Shown here piece after piece: positions 31,058 to 41,236 of a stretch of DNA of 46,152 nt. Under the pieces are notes generated by a model. It worked only from the letters and a program-made list of their open reading frames with translations. It searched no databases and was not told the DNA's origin. Made by a program: the position numbers and the translations under genes. This DNA is from Ectocarpus siliculosus (lineage: Eukaryota > Sar > Phaeophyceae > Ectocarpales > Ectocarpaceae), in the NCBI GenBank assembly GCA_000310025.1, contig FN648688.1, positions 17,805 through 63,956 on the forward strand, read 5' to 3'. The first letter of the stretch is position 1. Each line of letters begins with the position of its first letter.

Positions 31058-32803
31058 GAAGCACCAAGGAACAACCTTCTTCTTGGGGGCTTGGGTGAGT
31101 TGATTTGTTTGTTGTTTTCCTCGCACTCTCCCGGCTGCCTGCAGCACATACAGTCGGCGGCATGAATTAGTCGACCTGCCCAGATCTGCCGTGTTCTTTG
31201 TTTCGTTATCTCTGAGGTATAGCAGTATTCTGTCTCTCGGTGCGTGACGGTCGATCGGACACCATTCCCACACCTGCCGTCCCTATTTTGGATCCATACC
31301 TTGTGTCGGAGCCCAGGCAGGTGGTTATTATTTTGACAGGTTGGAGTACCACAGGGTGATCTTGGAGCTCTCGTCTACCGTACGAGGTGCCTCTATCATT
31401 ATTTTGCAGCATCACACATAGTACCGTGGGTAATCCGAGAAGCTGACAGCAGCAGCCGCATTGCAATGCTCAACTTCGCAGATGTTGTGGCTCCGTGGTA
31501 CCCCGGTGCAGAAGGCGGAAGACACCATGCTCCCTTAATGTGACAGCACCATCATCTAGGTCCCTTCATGGGGATTGTAAGGTCGAGATCAAGAAACTCG
31601 CGTGGTTGGGTTTGCCGAATCGAACGATCTGGGAAACAACCCTTCTGTAACGCACCATCGCTGGGCGGCCTCTCGAGACCCCGTTGTTGCGGTTGGATAT
31701 CACACACCGTATGTTGCATAAGATATCACACGCCCTGGACCAATTTTCGAAACTCAGTTTCTCGGCAGGAAGAGCAGTGACGGTGCCGCAAATGGCGGCG
31801 TTGGAACCGTCTCGTTGAGAGCTTTCCGAAAAAAAATCCGTAGATTTCGGCATCCTCATCGTCGTGGAGTAATCGAGCATTTAAACGGTCTAATGCAACC
31901 AACGGTACTCGCCCCCTTGCGCGACCCCTGTTATGTCGACGAGTGGAGATCGGTTACACATGTTTGGGGATGTTCATTTCGAGTTTCGAGTGCGTCCCCG
32001 TGTTGTGAGAAACACAAGGAATTTGTTTTCTTGGCGCTGTGCGGGATCTACACTCTTGCGCGACTTTCCCCTTTGATCGGTTGCTGTGCAGACTACTTCC
32101 GACTGGGCCACGTGGTGGTGAGTAGGGACTCCTTTTTTTTACGAAGTAGTCGGTTGTGGCTCCGCTTTTGGAATGTTTTTCTCAATTCATCTCTCCTTTG
32201 TTGTTGCCCGCCTCCACTAAGGCATCACACGTCTCGGCGTTTTGGTTGGACAACTGCTGAAGTACGGTTGATGCTGGCTTTCCGTGAGTAAATGGAAATA
32301 TTTTTTATTTCGTGGCATAGCAGCAACTGTGGCTCTGGTTTGTATGCAAGGCGTTTCTCTCTTCGCCGTGCCGGGTCGTTTCCTGGCACTGGTCCAAAAT
32401 GCCGACGACAAGCAGAGTTCGAACGATGTTGGCTGTTTGCAAGTGATCCACGGCGATAAAAGTAAGCATGTTCGTTTCGGTTAGTCGACTTATCATGCCG
32501 AAGATATGCTAGCTGTCGCTACAACGAGCGACAGCTGATAGATGTAACTGTCGTCAGACGTGTGCGTCCACGGACGGAAACAGAGTGCACACACCACACA
32601 CTTGATACTACACCTGCTGTGCGTTGGTGTGAGAGCTGTGGTAACGTTAACTTCACCTACCGGTTACCCGCTCCCCCGTCCTCATCGCGCTTTCGTGGTC
32701 AAACGTACCCCCCGCATACTGTTGTTGCTGAACCCCCTATTCCCTCTTCTTTGTTCGGTGGTTTTCCAATTGCCACTGGCCAGCGATACAGCAGGACACA
32801 AGT
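31058..32803. other. No gene recognised
   Basis: Open frames such as 31815-32291 (+) and 31566-31880 (-) have no known motif and unstructured composition. Nothing resembling an RNA gene was seen. Confidence 0.4.
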
Positions 32804-33119
32804 CAGTTTTCGTCACCTAGCGCACCAATCGTCATCATGGCACCACTTCGAGCGTGTGCTCCATTGCGATATCTCGGGGCGTGACAGTTGTGTTAGGCAT
32901 GGGTGCTGTGTGTGGGAAAGACCTTCGTGGCGGCGTGGAATCCAAATCGCTTTTTTTGCATCGCCAGGCGAAAAAGCCAAACCGGATTTGACATCGCGAT
33001 GATGCTCTCGCCACATACAGCACCCATGCCCAATACAACTATCACGCCCAGAGACACCACAATGGAGCACACGCTCGAAGTGGTACGATGGCGATCGGCG
33101 TCCTAGGTTTCGATAACTA
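32804..33119. mobile_element. Foldback element (long near-complete inverted repeat)
   Basis: The left half reads TTCGAGCGTGTGCTCCATTG, later GGCATGGGTGCTGT, then AATCCAAATCGC. The right half has the inverted counterparts GGATTTG, ACAGCACCCATGCC, and CAATGGAGCACACGCTCGAA. Pairing extends outwards to ACCTAG (32815) / CTAGGT (33103) and with mismatches to about 32804/33119. Only a few bases near 32968 form the loop. RNA or single-stranded DNA would fold into a hairpin of over 130 bp. This is the form of a MITE or foldback element. No internal gene. No clear target duplication seen. Confidence 0.75.
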
Positions 33120-33357
33120 ATAATGTGGTGCGGTGCTCACATTGCTGGCAGTTGAGCGGGGCGGTAACGGCGCGACAGCAATACATAGTCTCATCATGAG
33201 TCCAGCGGCATCGAGACCAGATGCTGTCGCCCGCTGTGCGTATGTGTCGCTTGTTATGCGTACACCATCTGCTGTGCGTGTGTTGTCTGCTTTGTGGTGT
33301 CGCCCGCAGTGCGTGTGTTCTCTGCTGCCAATCCGCTGTGTGCTCCGAAAAAAAAAA

Positions 33358-33625
33358 AGGAACGTTTGTTCGAAGAGCAGATAGAATAAACTGGTGTTTA
33401 TTTTGTAACAGTCGAATTAGAATTTGGCTTCATTTTCTATCGGAAACCCAGGGTCACGGTGTTTGGATTTATTGTTGTAGTCTATAGGTAGGGATGTCAT
33501 TCCGTGATCGAGTCCACGCAGGGGCTGTAGCAAAGTCGGGTAACGTGTGAGAGCTACAGAGCGCGTGAAGCAACGGAAGGACAGCAGCAGCCGCCTAACG
33601 CAGTAGCGGCGGCAGTTTAGAAAAT
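33358..33625 (+). repeat. Split direct repeat A1 (left end)
   Basis: 268 bp, starting AGGAACGTTTGTTCGAAG and ending GGCAGTTTAGAAAAT. It matches 40296-40564 with a single-base length difference. It contains AATAAAC (33385-33391) facing GTTTATT (33396-33402), a hairpin that also reads as poly(A) signals on both strands. An A-tract (about 33348-33358) lies directly outside. Confidence 0.9.
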
Positions 33626-33687
33626 GGACGGGACGGGACGCGGCGCAAGCATTGGGGAAGCGACCAGCGCGCGCTCGGGACCCTCCA

Positions 33688-33692
33688 TATAA
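33688..33692 (+). promoter_or_regulatory. Candidate TATA box of the split-repeat element
   Basis: TATAA in CCATATAAGG, about 60 bp inside the end of repeat A1, in a GC-rich setting (GGACGGGACGGGACGCGG just upstream). The position suits a promoter for the full-length transcript. No transcription start is provable from sequence. Confidence 0.35.
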
Positions 33693-34373
33693 GGTGTGTA
33701 ATCGGGTCCGTGTCCAACATCCATCGTGTCTGCCGTGTTCCTTCCCGCGTCCCGCTACTCTTGTGACCTCACCGCTGCGTGCATTAGCGCGCGGGGGGGA
33801 GGGTGCAGTAAGATAAGCGGCGTACCGCAGTCTCTCTCGCCACGCCGTTCAGATAGGTACCCTCCCACACATGGGATGTGGTTCATCCCAACCGAGATGT
33901 ACTATCGCTGAAAAAATATTTTAACGGAGAAAACGCGCTGCTGTACGTGCCACGATAGCAGCCATCGTACTGCACGGGGTGGGGAAACCTTGCGGCATCG
34001 GACATAACCGATCGACCCGCGGCAGTGGGGCACGTGGCGTGTGCTGTCAAGAGTATGCACATGGTGCCGGTGCCTTGTTCTCTGTTTCCCGCGGCTCACT
34101 CGGGACTACTTGCCGGTACCTGGTCTGTGCCGCGCACAGACGGGTAAATGTAGCCGAAGGCATCGACGATAATATGCTCACGTAAGCTATCGTCTCCACT
34201 GATGGCATTGGCAAGTCCCACGGTATACAAAGCGGCCGCATGCGTAATTGGAAAGTGCATACAACAGCATTCACGGGAACGGATGAACAGAAGCAGAAAC
34301 CGTGTTGTTGGCGAGTGGAAGTTAACCGATCTCAACGCAAAAAAAAAAAAAAAAACGAAAGTCGTACACTTAT

Positions 34374-35425
34374 CAGCACGGGACGCGCCAACGAGTGGAA
34401 ACACCTGCGCTGTTGGCGAGTAGAGTTAACCGCATTGTGTTGCATGTGTGCTGTAAGCCTCAGCACGAGACGCGCCAACGAGTGGAAGCACCCGCGCTGT
34501 TGGCGAGTAGAGTTCACCAAATTCAACGCATCGGAAGGAAAAAGACCACAAATAATGTATCAGTACGGGACGCGCCAATGAGTGGAAGCACCCGTGCTGC
34601 ATATGTGATGTCAGCCTCAGCACGGGACGCGCCAATGAGTGGAAGCACTCGTGCTGTTGGCGAATAGAGTTAATCGATCTCACCGAAAAAAAAACAACAC
34701 AAAAGCCGTACACGTATCAGCACGGGACGCGCCAATGAGTGGAAGCACCCGTGCTGTTGGCGGGTAGAGTTAACCGCAACGTGTTGCATGTGCGCTGTCA
34801 GCCTCAGCACGAGACGCGCCAATGAGTGGAAACAACCGTGCTACATGTGTGCTGTCAGCCTCAGCACGGGACGCGCCAACGAGTGGAAGCACCCGCCGCG
34901 CTGTTGGCGAGTAGAGTTTACCGAATTCAACGCATCGGAAGGAAAAAGACCACAAATAATGTATCAGTACGGGACGCGCCAATGAGTGGAAGCACCCGTG
35001 CTGCATATGTGATGTCAGCCTCAGCACGGGACGCGCCAATGAGTGGAAGCACTCGTGCTGTTGGCAAGTAGAGTTACATAATCGATCTCACCGGAAAAAA
35101 AAAGCCGTACACTTATCAGCACGGGACGCGCCAATGAGTGGAAGCACCCGCGCTGTTGGCAAGTGGAGTTCACCGTATCCAACGCATCGATCAAAACAAC
35201 AAACACGTATCAGCACGGGACGCGCCAATGAGCGGAAGCACCCGTGTCGCTGCGAACTGGGGTTCCCCGAATCCAAGGTTAAAAAAAAAACAAAAATCCA
35301 CCGTTAGTGCTCTGAAGATAGAAAAAAAGCACGTCCAAAGTATGTCATCTGCGCACTCTCCATATTGTGAAGTCGCCTGGGCGTCAGCACGGGACGCGCC
35401 AATGAGTGAAGCACGCGTGCGGTAG
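34374..35425. repeat. Stem-loop repeat array, about 12 units
   Basis: A word CAGCACGGGACGCGCCAAT followed by GAGTGGAAGCACCCGTGCTG recurs at about 34374, 34463, 34561, 34618, 34718, 34805, 34862, 34965, 35022, 35117, 35212 and 35387. In the consensus CAGCACGGG pairs perfectly with CCCGTGCTG around a 21-base loop. Spacers of 20-65 bp vary, many containing GTTGGCGAGTAGAGTTAACCG. A higher-order block of about 220 bp (34463-34683) is repeated at 34862-35085. It lies in the noncoding left interior of the split-repeat element, so it could be a structural or packaging signal of its RNA, or simply an expanded minisatellite. Confidence 0.85.
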
Positions 35426-35439
35426 GCGTCTGGCATTTC

Positions 35440-37900
35440 CGAATTGGATAAAGAGTAGAGGCGGATACTAACCCTTGCGTGACTGGGTTAGTTTGATTTT
35501 TTTTGTTTTCATTTTCCCCACAACTGGCTCTCTGCCGTCAAAGATCTTCCAAGCATGCGTGTACACCCATAAATCACGGCGGCAAGGATGGTGCAGCAGT
35601 GGGTCCATGTGTGGGGCTCACAGGGATGGGGACGCGGTATATGTAAAAAGGTGACGAACAGGAGTACAGTAGTACTACTGCTGGCACATCTTTTCCACCT
35701 CATCCTTGGACAGAGCATAGGGCAAGCGCATATATATGATATAATAGCGGCGCTAGATGCGAAGACGCGGACGGAAGACCGTCTCACAGAAGCGCCAGAT
35801 CGACGGAAAAAAAAACGGCCCGCTCACCAGAGAATCGAGAGCATCACCCGCTATCGCACAAAATGCATAAAAATCGGGGTAAATTTTACTACTCTGTACT
35901 ACAAATAGAGAGCTGTGATCGGAGCTGTGATCGGAGCTGTAGTCCCGAAAACCGTTGTCTTTGAGCGAAATTTTGCACACAGCAGACGAACCACCCTTCA
36001 CTCCCAATACTGGGAACCACACGCACCGCAACCACAACAACATCAAGCACCGAGGCCGTACGTTAGCATCGGCTCCGGTGCGCGCTTTCTCTGCTCTCCC
36101 CCGCGGATGCGGCACCGGGTTGAGCAGATGTTTGGGGCTGTATGTACCCTCCGATGGTATTGTGCGTTTGAATCTTAAGAGTACAGCAGTATCGGTAGGC
36201 AGTAGACTGGATCTGGCAAGGATATCTGCCTCACGTCAGAGAGATGAGGCATGGGTGAATAGTGCTGTGCTATGTGAGTCCTGTGCTCCTTGCTGATAAG
36301 CGCGCCTTTGGGGTGGGCTGCCTGTGTCTCCCTGCTGGTCTCTATCTATGTAGTTTTTTGCTCTTAGCCGAGGCACAACGTCGATCTTTCGGCACGCAAA
36401 GTGATCGACGCTGAGGACGGAGCTGAATCGGCCTGTACTCACGTAAGGGTTAAAGGCCACTTAAGCTACCCCTGGTGCCAAGAGCTCGCTCTGTGGCAAT
36501 ATAACGAGTTACGATGATATTTAAATATCGAACGATAGCTAACATTACCATCTATCCCGTAACTAAAACTAAAACTAAAAATCGTTATAAGTGACAAGGT
36601 ACAGCGGTAGCCGTTTGCCTAAGTTGAAGATGGAATATTGAGGGAAAACACGGCCCGGAGGGTATTAACGGCTACCTTGAATACTAGTGATTGCGCTCGT
36701 TCTACTGCTTCCCAGAACGTCTCCTTTGGCACAAACAATGATGATGGTACTAACGAGCGTTTAGAATTAAAAATATAATAAAAATGCTTACCCGGGGACA
36801 AAAACGAAGAATCCCCTGGCTTTCGTTTGGCTGTTTATAGAAAAAATAAGAAGGAGGAAGCAACAGCATTAACAATGCCACGCGACGGGAGGTAGCTTTA
36901 CCCACCATCTGTCTCGTACAAGGTTAGATGCCATGGGGTATCGTGTGTGTGGAGAAAAAAAGTTGCAACTGCCCTCTCCCGCACGGAACATCCCGGAAAA
37001 GCCGCGCAGCCCTGTTCTGATCGTCAGTCCGTTCACCGCTTGTCACGATCGGCATTTCTCCTCGAGCACCCAACGAGCCGGCCCGTTTATAGCTTGCCGG
37101 CGAGCAGAGCCTTCTGGCTACAAATAATGGCCATTGTCTCGGTGGTAGGGTGCCGATAGCCCCTCTATGAGCAGTGTGCAGCAGGTCGTGTCGTGCACTT
37201 GCTTTGCAGCGGCCTCGCGCCAAACTCCTTGAACTCCTTGCCTCTTTGATTTTGATTTTGATAGAAAAAGTCCCCTGGGACTTCTTCCCAGACAGAGGAA
37301 CTTCTAAAAATCAAAGGGCGTCGTCAGGAGGTAGCAGATATTCGACCAATCAGATCTCGATTTTGATTCGATTTTTTTTTCGATTTTGATTTCGGCACTT
37401 CGTTAACATTCGCCCTTAGCGGCTGGAAAATAAATAAATCGAGAAAGGCTGGGATATCGTACGCCACCTTGGCGCCGAACGCTGTAGAGGGCTCAGTTTT
37501 TATCCAGCTGGAGCAAACTTGCGCTTAAACGATCGGCATGGTCCATGACAACAAGGAAAAAAAAAAGGCATTCCCCGATATTGTTGGCAAGATATGAATT
37601 TTTAAGCCAGGTGGGCGTTAACACTCGGGTGGCCTTTTAATACCCGCCTCTACTCAACACCTCCAAAACACGTGCCGAGGAATATTCGGGATTGTCGAGA
37701 TACGGGACCCCCATTGACCGTAGCGTAAGCAGCAACAATCACTCCACTCAATCTACAGGCGTCGAGAACGAACCAACGCAAGCTCGTGATATAACAACGC
37801 GTCGTTCTGGGCCCGACGCAGAGCCTCGTCAGATATTTCCGCCGAAGATAGGAACTTGTAGAGCACTCTAACTGCAGATCCAGGCGCGCGATCGACCACG
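35440..37900. other. Noncoding interior of the split-repeat element
   Basis: No reverse transcriptase, RNase H or other domain is recognisable. Small features: a 13-bp tandem repeat (GAGCTGTGATCG, three times) at about 35910-35942; ACTAAA repeats at about 36560-36580; TTTGATTTTGATTTTGA runs at 37243-37265 and 37355-37395; an AGTCCCCTGGGACT palindrome at about 37268. Where an autonomous element would carry RT there is only this. Confidence 0.55.
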
Positions 37901-37922
37901 CTCACGATGAACAGGAAAACAA

Positions 37923-38772
37923 GTGTTCCCGCAACGCCGCCCTGACGTTCGCCCGCCGCCTGCCGCCGGTTCGCTGCTTACACGACTCCAACTGCGACCA
38001 GATGCCGACACGGGCCTCCACGCGGAGCGGCAGGGCTGCGGCCGGGCAAGCAGGGCGAGGTCGGGCGGCGACACTCTCGACACCACGCACGAGGTCTACC
38101 GCGCGATCGGTGGCGAGCTCGACGACTCGCCCCTCGACGCGGAGCGGGTCACGTACTTCCGCGAGGCGTCGAGCGGTATCCTCGTCGCGAGGGACAGGGA
38201 CAGGCACCCGCGGCGACCCCCCCGCTGACGAGACTGAGCTCGCTCCTCTCCGCGGGCTGGTGGACGGCCTGAGGGAGGAGCTGCAGCGGGAGCGCGACGA
38301 GGCTGGCGGCGATATCCAGTAGCTTCAAGCATCGATCGACGACCTGATCGCCACCCAAGCAGCAGGACCTGGCCTTTAGGGGGAGGTGCAACTGGTGGGC
38401 ACAACCGCCCCACCACCGGCATCTCGGGCCCCCGCTGTACCCAGCGCCGAGGCTGCTAAGGCTGCGGCAAAGGATAGGGCGCGGATGCAGGGGGACCTCC
38501 GCCGGCTAAAAGCGCAGCTCATCCTCGGACGGCCTCCGGCAGTTGCAAAACTGTCGGAGCCGAAGTGGCAATCCTTGCCTCGCAAAGGCGTTCTGGTGAC
38601 AGAGAAAGTGGCGGCATCGCTCGACACGCTCTCAAACTTCCGGGTCGAAGACCGTGGTCGCAACGTTGGCCACGGCAACGGGGGAGGGTGCGGAGGAGAG
38701 GCGCGCGCCGCTGGCGAGGGCGGCGCGAGGCCCACAGCCGCTGATTTCTTCACCCACGAGAAAGACAAATAG
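37923..38772 (+). pseudogene. Gag-like / ORF1 region of the split-repeat element
   Basis: The sequence reads well in one frame to about 38200 (EVYRAIGGELDDSPLDAERV), then shifts by one base to a helical, charged segment (LRGLVDGLREELQRERDEAGG). Two in-frame TAG codons follow (about 38320 and 38377), with the same frame continuing through AEAAKAAAKDRARMQGDLRRLKA to a TAG at 38770. It is Arg/Ala/Glu-rich and predicted coiled coil, consistent with a gag-like or DNA-binding ORF1, but no zinc knuckle is present. Its last 119 bp overlap the recombinase frame in another phase. Confidence 0.5.
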
Positions 38773-40168
38773 AAGTGCGGGCTCTCCCGCGTGGCGGGGG
38801 GGGCCTACCTCGGTTGGCAGTGCACATGCGGCCAAATCGAACGGCAGCACGCCGGTCTACACGAGGTTGGCCCAGGGCAATCAGCAGGTTCAGGACCTGG
38901 GACAGGCAGGACAGGACTCTGTTGCCGACGTCTTGGCATCCAGCTCGTCGAGCACTCAGTTGTCTAGAAGGACTTGCACGTCAGGCTTCAACTCTTGGTG
39001 CACGTTTCGGAGGCTGACGGAGAAGCCCAAGTTTCTAGGGCAACGTGCCAGGGACCTTCATGTGTGGGAGTTGATAGACTTCGTAGCCTGGTGTTTCGAG
39101 TCTGAGGGTAACCTAGCGAGTACAATATCCGGAAAACTCACGGCTGTGCAACATTTTCATACTTGTAGGCTGGAAGCTTCGATCGAGCTAGACTTGTCGT
39201 CTCCGATGTTGAAATGTGCGCTAAGGGGGATGGCGAGGAACCACGTGGCTATGGGGACGGTACGCCGTGTGCGCCTGCCTGTGTTATGGCGTATGCCGCT
39301 GGACGGGGAAAGCGCAAGGCAGAACTGGGGGGAAGGGGGCAGAGTGATGTGGCTGTGTCTGTGCCTGTCCTATCTCTTCATCACACGGTCTGATGAGGTG
39401 TTCGCGAATGACGCGGGCAGGGTGCATGAGGCACACCGTCTTACGAGGGCGGACAAATCATTGTTTGCCGACGGGACGCAACTAGACTTTAGTCACTGTC
39501 GTAGAGCAGACCGTGTTGAAATGAGGTTTAGAGGGCACAAGGCCGATCAAGAGCAGAAAGGCAACATACGGGTTCGTACGCGAGACGAAGTCACCGGACC
39601 GCAGTCAGGTGTGAGAGCACGCGGCGGCGCGGTGGCTCTTGTGGTGGAGCTATTGTCGTGTCATGCGACGTTGCCTGACTCCGCTCCGTTGGCTCCGTAC
39701 CGTAGTGGAAGAGCAGTGAGAGTAGTGAAGTATAGTGCTGCCCTCCGTGCAGTAAGAGAAGTGGTAGCGAAGTCGGGGCGTAACCCCCAGGAGTACGCGT
39801 TGCACTCGTTGCGAATTGGAGACGCGACGGCTCTTGCATCGGGCGGAGACATCGCAGAACGAGTGATTCAGAGAGAAGGGAAGTGGAGGTCGAATGCCTA
39901 CAAGCCGTATGCGCGAAACAATGTAGAGGATTCGCGGCGAGTGTCACGGAACTTACAGACGGCAGCAGGATCGTATCGAGACAGCCGGGGGAGGGGACCG
40001 TATGGGGAACGCATAGTTGAGTTATTCGATAGTCGTCCAGAAACTGACCTCGATGTGGGTGTTGTAGAATGGTGTGTACCATTTGAGGACTTGGTCAGTT
40101 TTGGGACTGCTGCGGTTGCAGTCGTAGTCCCCCGGCTAGTATTTATGGGGAGAGAGATGGATTTGTAA
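38654..40168 (+). CDS. Tyrosine recombinase of the split-repeat element
   Basis: 504 codons without interruption. Residues 1-100 are low-complexity and partly a shadow of the preceding frame, so the true start is probably internal or follows a frameshift near 38770. Residues about 105-200 look like a core-binding domain (FNSWCTFRRLTEKPKFLG, ELIDFVAWCFESEGNLAS). The catalytic domain has Arg245 (FITRSDEV), Lys296 (GHKADQE), His384-x-x-Arg387 (ALHSLRIGDATALASGG), Trp411 and Tyr416 or Tyr419 (WRSNAYKPYAR). The enzyme would join a circular intermediate to target DNA. The last 37 codons lie inside repeat B1, so B2 carries a second copy of the gene's 3' end. It differs from the recombinase at 6.9-8.2 kb in sequence and in lacking a TIR context. 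All landmark residues are present, so it may still be active. Confidence 0.9.
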   Translation: MVATLATATGEGAEERRAPLARAARGPQPLISSPTRKTNRSAGSPAWRGGPTSVGSAHAAKSNGSTPVYTRLAQGNQQVQDLGQAGQDSVADVLASSSSSTQLSRRTCTSGFNSWCTFRRLTEKPKFLGQRARDLHVWELIDFVAWCFESEGNLASTISGKLTAVQHFHTCRLEASIELDLSSPMLKCALRGMARNHVAMGTVRRVRLPVLWRMPLDGESARQNWGEGGRVMWLCLCLSYLFITRSDEVFANDAGRVHEAHRLTRADKSLFADGTQLDFSHCRRADRVEMRFRGHKADQEQKGNIRVRTRDEVTGPQSGVRARGGAVALVVELLSCHATLPDSAPLAPYRSGRAVRVVKYSAALRAVREVVAKSGRNPQEYALHSLRIGDATALASGGDIAERVIQREGKWRSNAYKPYARNNVEDSRRVSRNLQTAAGSYRDSRGRGPYGERIVELFDSRPETDLDVGVVEWCVPFEDLVSFGTAAVAVVVPRLVFMGREMDL

Positions 40169-40295
40169 CAGTTGACGCCGGCCTTCGCAGCTAACGCGGC
40201 CGGAGAGACGATGAGCGTTTCGTGCGTCTCTCTCCCCAACACGTAGCCTAGAAACCGAAGAAATAATGAAGCAATTCGAAAGAAAACAAAATAAA
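40057..40295 (+). repeat. Split direct repeat B1
   Basis: 239 bp from GGGTGTTGTAGAATGGTG to CAAAATAAA. It includes the last 37 codons and the 3' untranslated region of the recombinase gene and directly abuts A2. Copied at 40631-40869 with about three substitutions. Confidence 0.9.
40147..40236 (+). terminator. Hairpins after the recombinase stop codon
   Basis: CCGGCC (40178-40183) pairs with GGCCGG (40198-40203). GAGAGACG (40203-40210) pairs with CGTCTCTC (40225-40232), and GGGGAGAGAG at 40147 is also complementary to CTCTCTCCCC at 40227-40236. These overlapping stems sit just before AATAAT/AATAAA-like words. They could affect 3'-end formation or be recombination-related. Function is a guess; the pairing is exact. 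Confidence 0.4.
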
Positions 40296-40564
40296 AGGAA
40301 CGTTTGTTCGAAGAGCAGATAGAATAAACTGGTGTTTATTTTGTAACAGTCGAATTAGAAATTTGGCTTCATTTTCTATCGGAAACCCAGGGTCACGGTG
40401 TTTGGATTTATTGTTGTAGTCTATAGGTAGGGATGTCATTCCGTGATCGAGTCCACGCAGGGGCTGTAGCAAAGTCGGGTAACGTGTGAGAGCTACAGAG
40501 CGCGTGAAGCAACGGAAGGACAGCAGCAGCCGCCTAACGCAGTAGCGGCGGCAGTTTAGAAAAT
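40296..40564 (+). repeat. Split direct repeat A2
   Basis: 269 bp, the second copy of A1, directly downstream of B1 without spacer. It carries the same AATAAAC/GTTTATT hairpin (40323-40340). A 66-bp unique spacer (40565-40630) separates it from B2. Confidence 0.9.
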
Positions 40565-40630
40565 CCCGCCCTCCCATCCCTTTTCTTTCGAAGGTGGGGG
40601 CATAAGTTCGGGAGTATTCGGTATCTAGTC

Positions 40631-40869
40631 GGGTGTTGTAGAATGGTGTGTACCATTTGAGGACTTGGTCAGTTTTGGGACTCCTGCGGTTGCAGTCGTA
40701 GTCCCCCGGCTAGTATTTATGGGGAGAGAGATGGATTTGTAAGAGTTGACGCCGGCCTTCGCAGCTAACGCGGCCGGAGAGACGATGGGCGTTTCGTGCG
40801 TCTCTCTCCCCAACACGTAGCCTAGAAACCGAAGAAATAATGAAGCAATTCGAAAGAAAACAAAATAAA
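40631..40869 (+). repeat. Split direct repeat B2 (right end)
   Basis: Second copy of B1, including the recombinase C-terminal codons without a start, so only a non-coding duplicate of the gene end. The element ends after CAAAATAAA; flanking sequence GCGTATCATC begins at 40870. Confidence 0.9.
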
Positions 40870-40970
40870 GCGTATCATCTGCTGACCCCTGTAGTCTAAA
40901 ATCAAGTCATTTTCATGTACTCTAAAACCTAGATTAATCGAACAGATGCGACACACTTTTTTCAGGATTA

Positions 40971-41197
40971 TTGTTGTTGTTGTTGTTGTTGTCTTCACAT
41001 AAAACCGTTCCGGTCTCCACTCAGTACCTTCTAACGTCCGTACTATACTATACTATACTATACTACAACAGTACAACTGACGCGGACGCCTTTCGTGGTC
41101 ACAAGTAGGTTGCCGCAATCTTGTTTTTCAAAGCCCGAGTGATCCACACGATCAAGCGAAAAACCCAAGAACTGAATCGAGCCCTGCTGCAGCGTAC

Positions 41198-41236
<39 letters not shown>

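Larger units (their letters stand above)
33358..40869 (+). mobile_element. Tyrosine-recombinase element with split direct repeats
   Basis: Two different repeats occur in the order A1 (33358-33625), coding region, B1 (40057-40295), A2 (40296-40564), B2 (40631-40869). A1 and A2 are almost identical (one 1-base indel seen); B1 and B2 differ at about 3 of 239 positions. This A1...B1-A2-B2 order is the split-direct-repeat structure described for PAT and Ngaro retrotransposons (DIRS order), which integrate with a tyrosine recombinase and make no target duplication. The element encodes a broken gag-like region and a recombinase, but I find no reverse transcriptase or RNase H between 33.6 and 37.9 kb on either strand. 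It therefore could be a nonautonomous derivative, or a type of YR element that does not use its own RT. Confidence 0.8.

Noticed and set aside
34374-35425. CRISPR-like array
   Set aside because: The units are regular but the spacers are themselves repetitive and of unequal length, no cas-like gene is present and the setting is eukaryotic. A hairpin minisatellite explains it better.
33626-37900. Reverse transcriptase of the split-repeat element
   Set aside because: No frame on either strand shows an (F/Y)xDD-type motif in the right context or other RT blocks; a highly degraded copy cannot be excluded by eye.
33358-40564. A1 and A2 as LTRs of an LTR retrotransposon
   Set aside because: The second pair B1/B2 extends beyond A2, the encoded enzyme is a tyrosine recombinase, and there is no TG...CA end or target duplication. 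The split-repeat model fits all observations.
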